DNA from: Ficedula albicollis
Taxonomy: Eukaryota; Chordata; Aves; Passeriformes; Muscicapidae
NCBI RefSeq assembly: GCF_000247815.1
Contig: NC_021671.1
Coordinates: forward strand, 20,946,038-21,010,037
Direction: 5' to 3'
DNA: 64,000 nt
Every line of letters begins with the position of its first letter. Within the stretch, counting starts at the first letter, position 1. This document shows positions 26,236 to 38,900 of this stretch, piece after piece. The position numbers and the translations under genes were made by a program. The notes under the pieces were generated by a model, which worked only from the letters and a program-made list of their open reading frames with translations, was not told where the DNA came from and did not search any database.

Positions 26236-29200
26236 AATCCTACAATGCAGATGTTTGTGAGGAGTTTCCAACAGCTCCAGTTCAGCCATTCATCCATCTT
26301 CCATGTTCATACACATGTAGTTTTGCTGTACAAGTGGAAAATGAAAGAAATTCTCCTGCTCCATATGAAGTAGGTGTGTATTTCAGTTTGTTCCCCATAC
26401 TGTGGGACTCCTCTTGGAACTACTTGCTGACATCAGACAGGCCTTGGGAAGCATAGCTGGGCAGGCATGGGGCCAGGTTGGGAGCATCCTTTTTGAACCT
26501 GAAGGTGGGAGAGCTCATTGGGCTACCTGCTTTGGGTGGGATGGAGCAGCCCCTTCCTACCTCCTTTGTGATCCCCTTGACCACAGCTCCTCGGGCAAGT
26601 TCTCTCTAACACATCCTACCTAGGTGCTAAGCTCTTCTGAAATAAGGCAATACATGCAGCTATCAGTCTTTTGCCCTCTTCAATACCTCCACTGAGTAAA
26701 GTGTTGCTGTGATGGATGCTGCCTATTTGTTATTGGTATTTAATTGTTCTGTGCTGGTTCTGTAGAGAGAAGCATATAGAAGGAAAAGTGCCTGTGTAAT
26801 TTATTTTGATCCTGTGACCTATATCTCAACCAGCTGGAGATTTATCCTGGACCTTTTGTGGAGCTTTTTTCGTGCCCAAGTGAACTGAGAGTGCCAATTG
26901 TTTCAATAAAATGCATGTGGTCCTTAGTCTGAGCATCCGAGGCAGGGGTGCTCAGTGTCTGCTGACACAGCGAGGTGCAGCAAAGTTTCAGTGAAACACC
27001 AAGGCATGGCCACTCCAAGCAGCTGTACTAAGAGTTTTCTGAGGGGTATCTGGCAAATGAACTTTAGTCTGAGAGAGCATGCTAATGCATCCAGACACTT
27101 CCTGTCCAGTCCAGAACCTGCACAAGTGCATTTGGATTACACTGCATCATGCCATGAAATTATCCCCATTCTTTCACAAGGGGGAAAGATGATTGAGGAA
27201 AGGAAGGGTTAACAAGTGGCAGAGCAAGTATTAAATAAAAGTTTGGAGAAGAAGAGAGAAATGGAGACATAATAGGTAAGATAATGAGAGAAAAGTTACA
27301 AGAAAGTTATGAAAGTATTGACATCACAGATGTCCTGCAGCTTAGATGCATCAGAAGGAAGAGGACTTATGTGTGATTTCTAGGGCACATTACATAGTGT
27401 TGGACATACTTATCTCACATGCATATTGCACAGTATCTTGGATTACTGGGATGGTGTTTTTTAGCCCAACTGTTGATGTCTTCTGGGCTCTCCTTGCCTT
27501 GTCAGCCTCTATTTGAGGTTATTTCTGCATATGCTGTCCATGAACAGGTGGCAACCTTCATCCTTAAGCTCCATGCATGTGAAAAATGATTCCCTCCCTG
27601 AAATTTTGAACTTAGTCACAAAATGAACAAGAAATTAAGCAAGAAACAAGACCAGACTCTCTGCAGTTCTCAAAACACTCTTACAAATAGAGCTGAACAT
27701 GGGGGTTAAACTAACACTCACTTTCTCTGAGCAATTTGTAACATGGCAAGAAAACTTAAAACATTTTAATCAGGATTATCACACAATGTCTTGTTAGTTT
27801 TCTGGACAAATGTTTTCAACTAGTGCAATATCATTTGGACAGATACTGCTTATAATAATAAAAAAAAATCCTTACCAAAGTGATGGTTACCATAAGCACA
27901 TAATGTGATTGCCCATCTCCAAGGAAAATTAACAATTGGACCAGATGGCTAAAAGATAAATAATAATTCAGGAATGCTGAGAAAGAAATCAAATACATTA
28001 ATAATCATGCTTGAATCTTCTCCAAGGGCAAAATGATACACTGTGAATGTGTTTGTCTAATCTTCTGTAGTAATAATAATTTTCAGTCCAGGCATTCTTT
28101 CTATTAACCATATGGTTTATCAGGCTTTTCTTCCCAGCAGCAGTCCCCAGTGGAGGGACTGTGTTGCAGTTGCAGTGTTAATACAAACCTCCATGTCTGA
28201 GGAGAATGAGAAAACTGTATTAGAAATAGTTGGAGTCAGATGCTGATAAGCATTGTCAATCACGTTCCTGTATTTAGTTCTTTGTAAAATGGAATATTCT
28301 TTCTTTTAAAAACACCTTAATTGTCATGGTAACAAATCTGTATCTGACTATATCAAGTTCTGGAAGTTGTTACTTGGGAAGGTACAAAAAAATGACAAAA
28401 GGTACAAAGGTACAAAAAAATTGAGTTCCCATGAGCAGAACTATTTGCACCAAAGTATCCTTCATTTTATAGCTCCTCATGTATGAATACTGCTTGTGAT
28501 AGATAAACCACCCCACTTATTAAGAAAAAACACAGGAACTCTCTTTTCCCCCTCTGGATTGTTAAGAGCAGAATTAAGTAGTTAATTAAGTTCAATATTG
28601 GATTTACTTTTTTTTACACAAAATTTTATCCCCTTTACCTTGACTAATGATAATTTTCCTCTTATTTTAATCTGGAAGGTGAAAAACTGCTGTTGTTTTG
28701 GTACAAGCAGGATTTACTTGATTATATATTACCCTAGATGTTTTTCAGCTTCGAGTTTTGTGCAGAGCCTGAGGAGAAGGGCTAAGCAGGTAATGGAAAC
28801 AGCTTAATATTTTGTGTTCCTCATGAGCAAATTAATCACAGTTACAATTAAATATGCGATGACATTTGCAAAGATGTAGAGTACAGATGAATTGAACCTA
28901 AGTCATTCTCAGCAGACTGGTTCTACATGGAATATAAGTACTAAAAGAGAATATGACTTCTTTTTCCTTCTGAAGTCCCTCAAGACTCCTTGCTAAAGTC
29001 ATCCCCATCATACTGTGGGCTCTATCCTGGGATGCTTATGGGAAACTGATTATTATACTCTCTCAGTAAAAAAAGGAACTTGAAATGCAAACATGAGCAC
29101 CTAAGGCCAATATTAAGCAATGTTGTGATGCCAAAGCAGTTCAAAAAGGCCTTTGTGTAAATGAAAATCAGACTTCATGTTTATGTGAATTACACATCTG

Positions 29201-29919
29201 CAAAATATCTATAATACAGAACATAGCAGTTGTTTAATTTTTACCTAATTAGAGAGGCTTGAAAACATCTGGCATTTGACACCAATCCATTTTTTCATTG
29301 TATCCTCTCTTGGTAAGTTGGGAATGGAATATAATATATCCCACGAGATGAGCTTTAGTTTATGACAGGTGTGCATTTCCTAGCTGGTCATTCATTGTAT
29401 GACACTATTTGTTTCCCACAAATACAGCTGGAAATACATTTATTTGGCAGTGAGGAATTTTCAAGGGAGGGAAAAAACTGGTTTAGGAGGAAACTTACAT
29501 CAGAGATGTAGATATATAATGTTTGCATGAAAATCTCAATGTGGCATTTCATAACTTTCACATACATTTGCTTTCCCAACCAAAATATCATAAATTTAAT
29601 AAAAAATTGGTGCAAAATTTCCAACATTAGTATAAAAAGTAAAATGAAACGTGTGTTGTCAAACTATAATCACTCCCGTAGCACATGTTACTTTTTATTC
29701 AAGCAGTGAGCAAGTCACTCCTGTGGTGCTGGAGTAAGGGGATGAGTGAAGTTGGCCAACTGTTGGCCAAGGAGTGGTTTGGGCTCTGTGTGGGGTCTGT
29801 GGGTGGGAACAGGGAGCTGAGCTTTCTCCTCCTCCCTCATCCTAGAGGGTGTGGGAAGCCCTGGGGCTGCATGAGAGATTGTGGGAAAAGTTTGACACAG
29901 CTCATATGGAGGCTCTCAT
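26236..29919. other. Non-coding stretch, no gene recognised
   Basis: No coding region is recognised; open frames are under 90 codons. The block at about 27940-28100 is AT-rich with repeated TAATAAT and ATTAAT cores and could be a conserved element. A small GGTACAAA-type repetition lies at 28380-28420. No RNA gene is seen. Confidence 0.65.
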
Positions 29920-30215
29920 TCGGTATTGCTGACAGAAAGAGCGGCTCTGGGCGTGCTGCTCACGGTGTGTGCTTGCTTGGGAATAGCATCGCTCTGGCGC
30001 GTGGTCCAGACTGGTGCACTCCAAGGGACACCCTTCGCCCTGCCCTGTGCTCACTGCAGCTCCCAGTTGTGCTGGCAAACTCCTGCCCTCACACCAGCCG
30101 TGCAGAGCACCGATCAGCAGTGGACCCAAGCCGAATTCCAAATTACTCCTGGAAATAGTTTGTGAGTGCTCCCCATAGCATAAGTCAAAACAGCGCCAGA
30201 AGAGAATGATACACG
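29920..30215. other. CpG-enriched patch of unknown nature
   Basis: About a dozen CpG dinucleotides fall in roughly 300 bases (for example near 29930, 29951, 29990, 29998, 30036, 30110 and 30195), whereas flanking kilobases have very few. Open frames of 79-157 codons overlap here on both strands and match nothing known. It could be a small CpG island, an enhancer or promoter, or a young, still CpG-rich retroelement piece. No TATA box or exon structure was found. Confidence 0.55.
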
Positions 30216-31257
30216 TGGCCAAATTGTAGTGCCTGGGAGCATCCCCTGGTGTCATTTACTGGTATAGGCATACTCCAAACCTCCCTGTAAAATTCATTGC
30301 TCTTGACTTGGAGTTTCCCTAGAAAAGCCTATCAGGATAAAGGAAGATTTGTGAAAATTTCTAGTTTAGCTATATTTCACAGCATAAAAAAAGCCATTTC
30401 TCTAATCCAGGATTTTTTTTTTTTAATTCTGACACTTCTGATTTTGTTGTTGCTAATTTTTTTCATTTTAAAGGAACCTGATTTTTGTAAAATCTTCCAC
30501 GGATCTTTTAGAATGGAAAATGTCGTGTAGCCCCTTGCCAGATAAAAATATGTCAGACATTTGTGTGTTTAACCCCATATGAATATTTCATGAAGCCTAT
30601 GCACTCAGACCACAGGTACTATGAATTTGCCATTTTGTATTGCAGGCTCTCTCCTTGTTATCAACCAAATGAAACAATTATGTTTCAAGTTTTTCCCCTC
30701 ACATGAAGGAAGGTGACTGATTTCCTGTATTGGATTTGGCACAAGAAACAACAACAGGAACAACAACAAAACCTAAAAAACCCCACCCAAAACCCCCAAA
30801 AAAACCAAACAACAACAAAAAATAATCCATCGTAGCTGCGTAATTGGGAAGGGATTTTTTTTCCCCATATGGAATATGGAAAGCCTTTACTCCTGGTGGA
30901 AACAAGCCAAATTCAATGCTGCTGAAAAAATGAGGTTGGTGTGGGTTTTAATTATTTTTCTCTGAACTGGACATATTTTCTTTCACTTCATTTAAGAAAA
31001 AATTAGTCTTCTGTTATTCTTCTGAATTTTTTTCTTGTCCTGTCATGCCTCCCCCACCCCCCTCAAAAAGCCAGTGCTTGATCTGATGACATTGTCAAAA
31101 TGGATTTATGGATTTGTTTACTAACCAGGATTCAGAACGGGATGAAACAAGTTTGCATTTGGGAATGGATATGACAGATGCTGCTTTCTGAGAGTTGATT
31201 CTTGTCATAATTTTAAAAAATAGATTGCAAATGTAAAATTATTCATAAGAAAAGAAA
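30216..31257. other. Non-coding stretch with A/C-rich low-complexity block
   Basis: This is mostly AT-rich unique sequence. About 30738-30826 is a low-complexity A/C block (AAC and AAAACCCC-like words). A C-rich word lies at 31050-31063. Minus-strand open frames across the A/C block give low-complexity peptides only. Confidence 0.7.
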
Positions 31258-31330
31258 ACTGATGGTAAAAAAGTACATATATACTTATATATATATAAGT
31301 GTGTATATATATACTTACATACTTATATAA
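31258..31330. repeat. TA-rich microsatellite with perfect palindrome
   Basis: Interrupted TA and TATACTTA words run for about 70 bases and include a perfect 18-bp palindrome at 31283-31300 flanked by GTGTG. This is ordinary microsatellite sequence with cruciform potential. Confidence 0.85.
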
Positions 31331-31417
31331 GTTCTGAAAGTGGCAGCCTGGCATTTCTAAAGCTGAGAGGTGAAATGTAACTGCTCTGTGAAAAGCATTT
31401 CCTCTTTTCTTTTTGGC

Positions 31418-32119
31418 ATGTTTTCACTTATATCCAGGGTGGTCCTGAAGATTTGTAGGCTCAGCGAGAACAGGAAAGATTCCTCATCATATATTTCTTT
31501 CCCTCCCATTTCCCTCTTCTTCCTTTGTTTTTTCTTATACAGGGCTGTCTCTGGCTACACCACAGGAGCTGCAGGAGAGCCCTGCAGAGAAGGGGTGTTG
31601 CTGGTCAGGAAGATTTCTCAAAAGACTTTGGATAAAACAAGTTTTCTCTTTCCTTTTTTTTTTTTTTTCCCTTGGGTTTTTTTTTTTTTTTGTGCATTTT
31701 TCCACTCTCTCCTGTTGTGCTCAGTCCAAAGAGTGGCATGTCAAATGTTTGGATACAAATATGTCCTGTATCCTTACAGGGCAACACGTGCAACCCTAAG
31801 CCCCTTCAGAAAACACACTTTTGGCATGGATTTCTGGGGCTCGTGGATGGAGCAGACAGTGTCTGCTCCCCAGGGGCTCCCAGCCTTGCTGGGGTTGTGC
31901 TGCTGCTTTTCCCCATTTTCTCTGCCTGCCCTGAGGGGAAGGGATGTTTTGCATTGTGCTGCCCTGCAGGAAGCCCAGGGCAGGGATGGGGCTTGCTTTC
32001 CCCCTGCCCCATTCCTTGCAACTCCATTGATAGTTGTTTTGGTTATTTTGTTTGGTTGGTTTATCACTTCTCAGAATTGCACTTACAGCTTTAGTGTAGT
32101 TTTGTTTTCAAGTCTTTGA
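31418..32119 (+). other. Unrecognised 233-codon open frame, probably not coding
   Basis: This is the longest open frame outside simple repeats: the in-frame ATG is at 31418 and the stop ends at 32119. The predicted peptide has phenylalanine runs from two T-rich tracts (31651-31691) and cysteine/leucine-rich parts, and no domain could be recognised. Other frames on both strands are open over 31672-32094 too, so the openness reflects stop-poor GC and T composition. No splice structure, Kozak context or codon bias supports translation. It is recorded because chance frames this long are uncommon here. Confidence 0.2.
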
Positions 32120-34513
32120 ACCTTCTCCCATCTGCTTTTTTCAATCACTGTAATCTAATATTCCCTGGTTTTTACACTGAGGATTTCAAGCCTTGTTTCT
32201 TCCAAAATGCACATATTAATGCTATAAACCTCCTAGACCTTAAACCCTGCTCAGTCACTTCAGAAAATTAGCAATTTTTTAGCCATTGTGGAAAGAAAAA
32301 AAGCTTGCCACTTCCATTTAATAGTATCACAGCCAAACCAAATGATGTGAGAGAGCACATTGGCATTGAATTAGCCCTTGCTGAGGAGAAGCACATTCCA
32401 GAGGAAATTGATTTTTGTGTCACCAACTTACACATATTTTGAAAATTAGGTTCTCAGCCACAGGTTTCAGAGTTGATTTATTTGTCTTTTTTTTTTTTTT
32501 GTTAAATTTGTTCAAATGAATTTTTAGTGGACTAACAAGTTTCCCCTGACACGGGCTGGGGAAAGGTTCATGCAAAGAGCGCACGGTGCAGATCAGTGTG
32601 TACGTGGAGGTCAAGCCAGCCTTGTGAAATGCATGAAAACAGCTGAAGGCAGCTTCAGACCAAGTCCACCAAAAACCTGGGGGGATTCACCAAGCTAAAG
32701 CTGGAAGGCAAAAGTGTGCTCTGCTCTCTGTATCTCACAAGCTGCTGCACTTCATCCCCTTATCCATGCTGAGCACATTGCTTCCTGTTTAAGTTAAACA
32801 TGCCTTCCAAAAAGGCATCCGGTTTTGATCTGAAATTAGGGAAGGTTTGCTTTGATAGCTGTTCGTCGATGATTGACAAAGTCCAAACAAATGGTTACTT
32901 TCAATTTAACTTTATCTGGCATCAGCTTCTGACCACTGAGGATTATGCTCTTCAATTAATGAGCCTGCTGTTTTTCTCTATGACATAACTGCATGCAGCC
33001 ATGTCATCTGCCAGTCTTCTCCTTGTTAAGCTCATCTTTAAGTCTGCCTCTTGAAGATATTTTCTGTGCCTCAGATCCTTTCTCTTGTACCTTTCACAAT
33101 GTTTTCCACAGTCTTTCAGAGGTGCAAACGGTGGATTGTAGCTGGCATCTTAATAAGTTACTGTGTGCCTCCTGGCAGTTCTGGCAATTAAGAAAATAGG
33201 CTCTTTGACATAACATATAAAAGTTGAAAGCATTCAATGAATTATCCTCATATATATTAATTTAAGATTATGAATCCAGTCAGTGCCTTCAAGCTGGTGA
33301 CAGCTTGCCTCCTGTCACATCAGTATATATATGTCTGGTACTGTTTTTCAGGATTCTGTAACCATTTTAGCCGATGCCAGAATGAATTTTCTTTCATGAA
33401 GCTGCTACATGATTTAAATTAAAAATTTATGTTTGCCACACACTGTGAAATGTTCTCTTCATGTTCTCATCACCAGTCATAAGATGTTTGAAATTCTGCT
33501 GACTCCCTTTTGAAGAATAAAGGGGGAAAAAAAGGAAAAGGAAAGATTGTTCTGGTCTAAATTGGATTTTGTTTGTGTTTTCATTGATAACATGCTTTAG
33601 TGAAGAAGTGAGAGAAGAGGAGGAAAGCTTAGGAGAAGGTACAGATAACTCGCTGGCTGGTAGGGTGGTTTCCTCTCAGGCTGGAGACTGGTGATAATAA
33701 AGGTGTGTCATTTCCATGCTGAGGACCTTCTCTTAGCTCAGATGACTTCAGCCTTTTGGAATCTCCTGCACCTCCTGGCAGCCCAAGGGAGATAACTCAC
33801 CAAAGAACTCCTTTGCCATGCTTTGCTCTCCTTAGCTGCCATGCTTTGCTTATCTTATGCATTTCACTTAAGAAAGTGTGCGTTCGTGGGACATAAACTT
33901 GGCAATGGTTTTGATAATTGCTGTTTGTACTGCACGTGGTCAGAGCTTTTCCCTGTCAGTAATGGTCTCCTAATCGTGTCTGGAATTCTGCAAATGTCAG
34001 GAATTTAGGCAAGACATAGCCTGGATTTTTCAGAGCAGATGCACTTTGACCCTTTTTAGGAGATGATTGAGGAGCACTGCTGGAGTTATTAGTTTTCTTT
34101 ACCTTCCTTCACCCCCCTTCTCCAAATAAGCCTCCCTAAATTATTCACTGCTAGATGTCTGCTTGCACAGCAGAGCTAGGGCTAGGAGAGTATGCTAGTG
34201 ACTCTTATGAGTAATGCATTTATCCCAGCTATTAAAGAAAATGAACTTTTTTGTGAAAGAGCTATTGTAGAGGTAGGAATGACTTGTTGTATTGTATTTC
34301 TTATATGAAGATGAGTAGAAGAGGGATTTTGTCAGCAGTTCATGCCTGTCTCCCCAGTCCCACTTGGAGGTTTCTCTTTGTCAGCATATTCTATTTTGCA
34401 TATGCCAAATTGCTCTTTCTTTGTCACTTGCAAGTTCAAACTTCTGGGGATTCTTGTATTGCAGCTTTTGTGGGAATATTTGTAAAACTTGTTTGCTTGG
34501 GTTTTGACTCTCT
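32120..34513. other. Non-coding stretch, no gene recognised
   Basis: This is AT-rich sequence with open frames under 70 codons. About 32790-32990 is a low-repeat block with GATTGACA- and TCAATTAA-like words and could be a conserved element. A small imperfect repeat of TGCCATGCTTTGCT occurs at about 33814 and 33837. Nothing else is supported. Confidence 0.6.
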
Positions 34514-34687
34514 TCCATGGCTGAGGTCATGAATTGGGCAGATGCGCACAACACACATCCCATGATGAGTTGTGATATTTCCTGGGGAGACACAGGGGTG
34601 ATGCTCCATGGCTGAGGTCATGAATTGGGCAGATGCTCACAACACACATCCCTGGGGATATTACCTGGGGAGACACAGGGGTGATGT
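34514..34687. repeat. Tandem duplication, 91/83-bp unit, 2 copies with a changed middle
   Basis: Copy 1 is 34514-34604 and copy 2 is 34605 to about 34687. The outer parts match nearly perfectly. In the middle, copy 2 lacks about eight bases and has a different segment in which CCTGGGGA occurs twice. Two peptides predicted on the minus strand (34381-34621) are shadows of this repeat. Confidence 0.92.
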
Positions 34688-35920
34688 CTGACCTGTTTAG
34701 AATAATTTGTGCCTGAAAACTAGGGAAAGATATTCAGGATGTTTGTGTCCTAATACATTAGGTCCATTACTTCCTAAGTTATGTGACAACCCAGATTGTA
34801 AGTTTAGCAATTAAGACACTATTTCTATCATGTCTAGTTAGACATGGCTTCTCAAAATGTGCTTGATGTGGCTGAGCAAATCTCAGTATATGACATTATT
34901 TCTCAATTTTCATTAATACTTAGCTTCACTTTCACTGAGCTGATTTGCTGGGAGGCTGATGTGTGAAGTGACCCTGATTCTGCAGAGGGTGGAGAAACAC
35001 AGGAGATGCCTAGTACTCCCAATTTCCATTCCCTTGTACTTCTGAATGAGCTTTGTGTTCTCTACCTTTCACCTCGTGGCTTGCAACATGAAAGCTAAAA
35101 GAAACCTATTTCTCTTATTAAAGTCATATGTTAATGTCACTTCGTAGTTTTCTTCTGTGCAATGATTACTGAAACTAAAGTGATTAAATTGATATAACCT
35201 TGTGCTGTCCTCATTTGGTATAGCAGTGATCTGAGTGGATTATCTGTAAATGCTGAGTAATCCTTGCCTCAAACTGGGATTATACAGCTGGTAATAAACA
35301 GCATCATAAAACTGACATCATTCAGCCAATGTTTTTCTTTAGACTTAAATGATGGTTTGTGTGCACTTTAAAGAGAAAATTTCTCCCATTAGAAAGGCTG
35401 GGAGAAGCCACCTGGAAAGTACACTCATCTGCAAGTGCAAGATTTGAGCCTAGGGTGGTCATTTAAGTTAAAAAGACAGAAAGATGAATAGAACAGAAAA
35501 AATAAATGTGTGCAGTTCCTCTGTCTTGCACATTTTGCAAGCAATAGCCAGAGAGATGACTTTGGATTTAGAGAAAGTTCACTTATAGCACCATGGATTT
35601 ATCTTGCCTGAGAGTTAATACTGTTAATATTTATGAAGAGTGGGTTGCTTACCCAGAACATTTGTTTCCTTTCTAAATAAATCAGTGCTAAAGAGACAAC
35701 CTTTCAACATGCAAAGTGATGATGTGCTGTTCGGCATAGAATGCAATTTCTTTTTTGTTTTTCCATAGCTGAAAAGCAAACGTATTTTCAGTTTGACTCT
35801 GATATCAGCTTTTGAAATCTTAGAATCAACTTTGTTATACTAAACACAATTTAAATATTTCATATGTAATCGGTTAAATTCTGGTAGCATGCAGTCACAA
35901 ATGACTCTACATAGGTACAT
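34688..35920. other. Non-coding stretch, no gene recognised
   Basis: No open frame of note. The block at about 35160-35340 contains several GGATTA/ATTA-type words and low repetitiveness, so it may be a conserved element. No RNA gene is seen. Confidence 0.6.
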
Positions 35921-35997
35921 AATAGTGAAATATTTTGCTCAGTCATAAAGTAAAAAAGAATAGTGAAACATTTTGCCCAAAGTCATAAAGTAAAAAG
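35921..35997. repeat. Tandem duplication, 38/39-bp unit, 2 copies
   Basis: Copy 1 is 35921-35958 and copy 2 is 35959-35997. They differ by about two substitutions and small indels, so this pair is more diverged than most others in the window. Confidence 0.88.
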
Positions 35998-38900
35998 CTA
36001 TTAGCAAATCTCAGACACTTAGATTTATTATATGGTCCCTAGCACCTAGACCAGTTGCTCATTGACTGATGTTATAAATTATATGCCTCTATAAGAAAGT
36101 TTTTGCTGAACTTCCTCTCTGAGAGCCAGGCTGCAAAAGCTGAAAGGGGCATTTTCTATTTACATGCAAACAAGTACATAAAGTATTTAAAAAGTGAGTC
36201 ATGGGTTACACCTTTGGAATTTCATGCAGCTGACTGAGATCTCAGAAAACAGAATTTTAATAGAGGGCTTACTGCTGTATAGCCTCAGGAGTGAAAACCC
36301 AAGCGCTCCATAGCTGGCTCTAATAGTTTTCCCTTTTAAGATATCGACTAGTTTATTTATAGTTACTTTACTTTTTGTACAGGGGTAATGTCAATGACAA
36401 ATGAATGTTGTGAGAAAACCCCACTGCTTTGAGAACTTTTTAAAGACGGGCTTTATATACAGTGATTGGAATTATATATAGCAAGCTGCTATGTATTGGG
36501 GAGAATTTACTTTTCATAAACATTTTTAATGTTTTTAATACATTGAGAATAAATCTTTTTGGGTTTGCATCCAGTTTAGAATGAAAATGGCAAGGGGACA
36601 AATGTAATGGAAATGAAAAATGAGAGCAGAAGAGAAAGATGAAGGAATGACAGCAGCAACTGTTGTGTAGAAAGGAACAGACCTAAATCAACTGGAAAAC
36701 TGTATCTATATATATCCATATATATATATATATGTATGTCTGTTTGTCTATCTGAGAACTGTATACTCTTCATAAGTATAGTATAAGTCAGAAGAAAAAG
36801 ACGTCAGAGGCTAAATGAAATTAATTTGCAGGCTATATCTGGGCAATATACCATTGTTTCCCTGTTCTTTTCCTGGATCAAGACCTACCTACTAAAAGTA
36901 AACACATATTTTATGGGAGAGACAGCAAGGCTGTCTTGTACAGCCTGCACCATCTGGGTAGTGTGCACTCTTCCCTTGTGCTTGGCCTTCTTGCTGCAGC
37001 ACATATCACAGCTTTCTCCTTTGCTGGAAAACCAATGTTTGTATTGGATGGAACTCAGGACAGGGAACTGTGTGTATAGGCATGAATTATAGGAATCAGG
37101 TTCATAAACTCTCCTGTTAGAAAATTAAACACAGGTTTCAATTTTGCAAAGCTGCTATTTCCTCCACACCTATTTTCTTATTGCAAGAGATTTGTACCAA
37201 TTTTCTGTGGATTAATAGTGGTCGGTCCACACTTAACAGCAATATGATAAGTCAGACCTTTTAAAGAGGTCCTTGTTTGTTTCCACAGTTTCAACAGTGG
37301 CTCCTAAAATTCTCTGAAATGAAGCAGAAACAGCTATCTCATCCTGGAATTTCACTGCAAAGTTTGCTGATGCTTGAACACAGAAAGTCTGAACACAGGA
37401 ACCGTTTTAGGATGGTGGACAGGATGGAGTTAGAGCAAACACCATCTCAAACGGGAAGGGCAGCAGTGGGAGCTGGGGCTTGTGCTCCTGCAGAGCTGCT
37501 TTCATAGCCGTGTGGGGGAGGCTTGGAGCACTGCAGAATGAAGAAGAGCTAATGCTGTGTTTGGCCACGGGATAAGCTGTCAGCATGTCCCTGGCCAGTT
37601 CAAGCTTGTGCACAGATGTGTTCTGTGTGACTCTCTTGGGTTAATAAAGCAAAAGGAGAGCAAACACTGGGGGTTTTAGATGAGCGTGGCCTAAATCCTT
37701 AAAGGAAAACTGCTGGCAACTCATGGTTTACTTTGGACATCTTCTCTAGTGGGAAAGCTCTCTAGGCAAAGAATTTTAATTTCTCAGTTCTTCTAGTGTG
37801 TAGTAGAGAGGTGGTTGTTAGCAGGGTGCACTTCAGCCAGCAATATTACCTGGTGTGCTGCAGTCTCTTTTATAATGTGTATTGCTGTAGAACAGTTGAT
37901 ATGTAAACTGAGGAAAATATGTCCTATGGTACTAATACTAAGTAGGTCAGCTCCTGCTTTTGTGATGTAATTCATTTGTCTCTGTAAATAAGGAAGGGAT
38001 AAATTCAGATTTAAAGATATCCGCAAAACTGACTCTTTCTTCATTTGCTACACTCTCTGAATCAAATCTATTCACACAGATGTGTAATTCATCTTATTTT
38101 TAATCAAGAGCAAATTATAAAATGAAAGTCAAGGTATTAAGCTCTTTTCTCAAGCTACTGAGATGATTAGGCTCCAATTTGATGTTTTAATTTCCTATCA
38201 CAGGAGTTTTACTGTTTGTCTGAGGACGAATGCCTTAAGAGGGTTAGGTCTGTAATTCCCTAGACTCTCATAACACATTCACAAGTCTGAATAACCCCAG
38301 ACACCATACTGGCTTCCAACTTCTGCTTTTGACATCTATTTTTAGTCTGTCATATTGCTGCCTTTTAACACTATCCCAGTTGGGATCCAGACTGAAAAAG
38401 CTGAAGCTGCTAATCAGCATTTTGCCTCACGTGAGTGCAGATGAGCCATCCACAGTTTGTGGTTTTGTGCGTCCCCAGGGGTGGAGCCTGAGGCTGGTGT
38501 GCAGTGCTCATTGTCAGCCTTTCCCAGAGATCCAATCCTCTCTGTGTTGTCAGCACTGTCACCTCCAGCATCTTGTGTCTTGTCCACCCATGGGAGGTGT
38601 GTGCTGTACCTCCCTTGACAGGCATCCTCACCTCTCCCCTGAGTCACTGTTGCCAGCTCGGTCCAGTTTGGTGAAGTTTAAGGCTGAGACCTTTATTTGG
38701 AATAAGTGGTGGTTGTCAACACCTTTCAGCACTTCCTAGATTTAATAATTTTGTTTAGTTTCCTGCATTACACCGCAGAATCTCAAGCCAACTTTATGCC
38801 TTGTCATCAAAATTGAAGTCTTACCAGGAGGGGGGTGGCTTTCCCTTTTCACCCCTCTCTCAAACCACAACCACCATTTGTCTGCCCCATCTGTGTGGCT

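Noticed and set aside
37440..37650. Second LTR candidate with AATAAA near 37640
   Set aside because: No TATA box in suitable spacing and no end motifs or flanking duplication were found.
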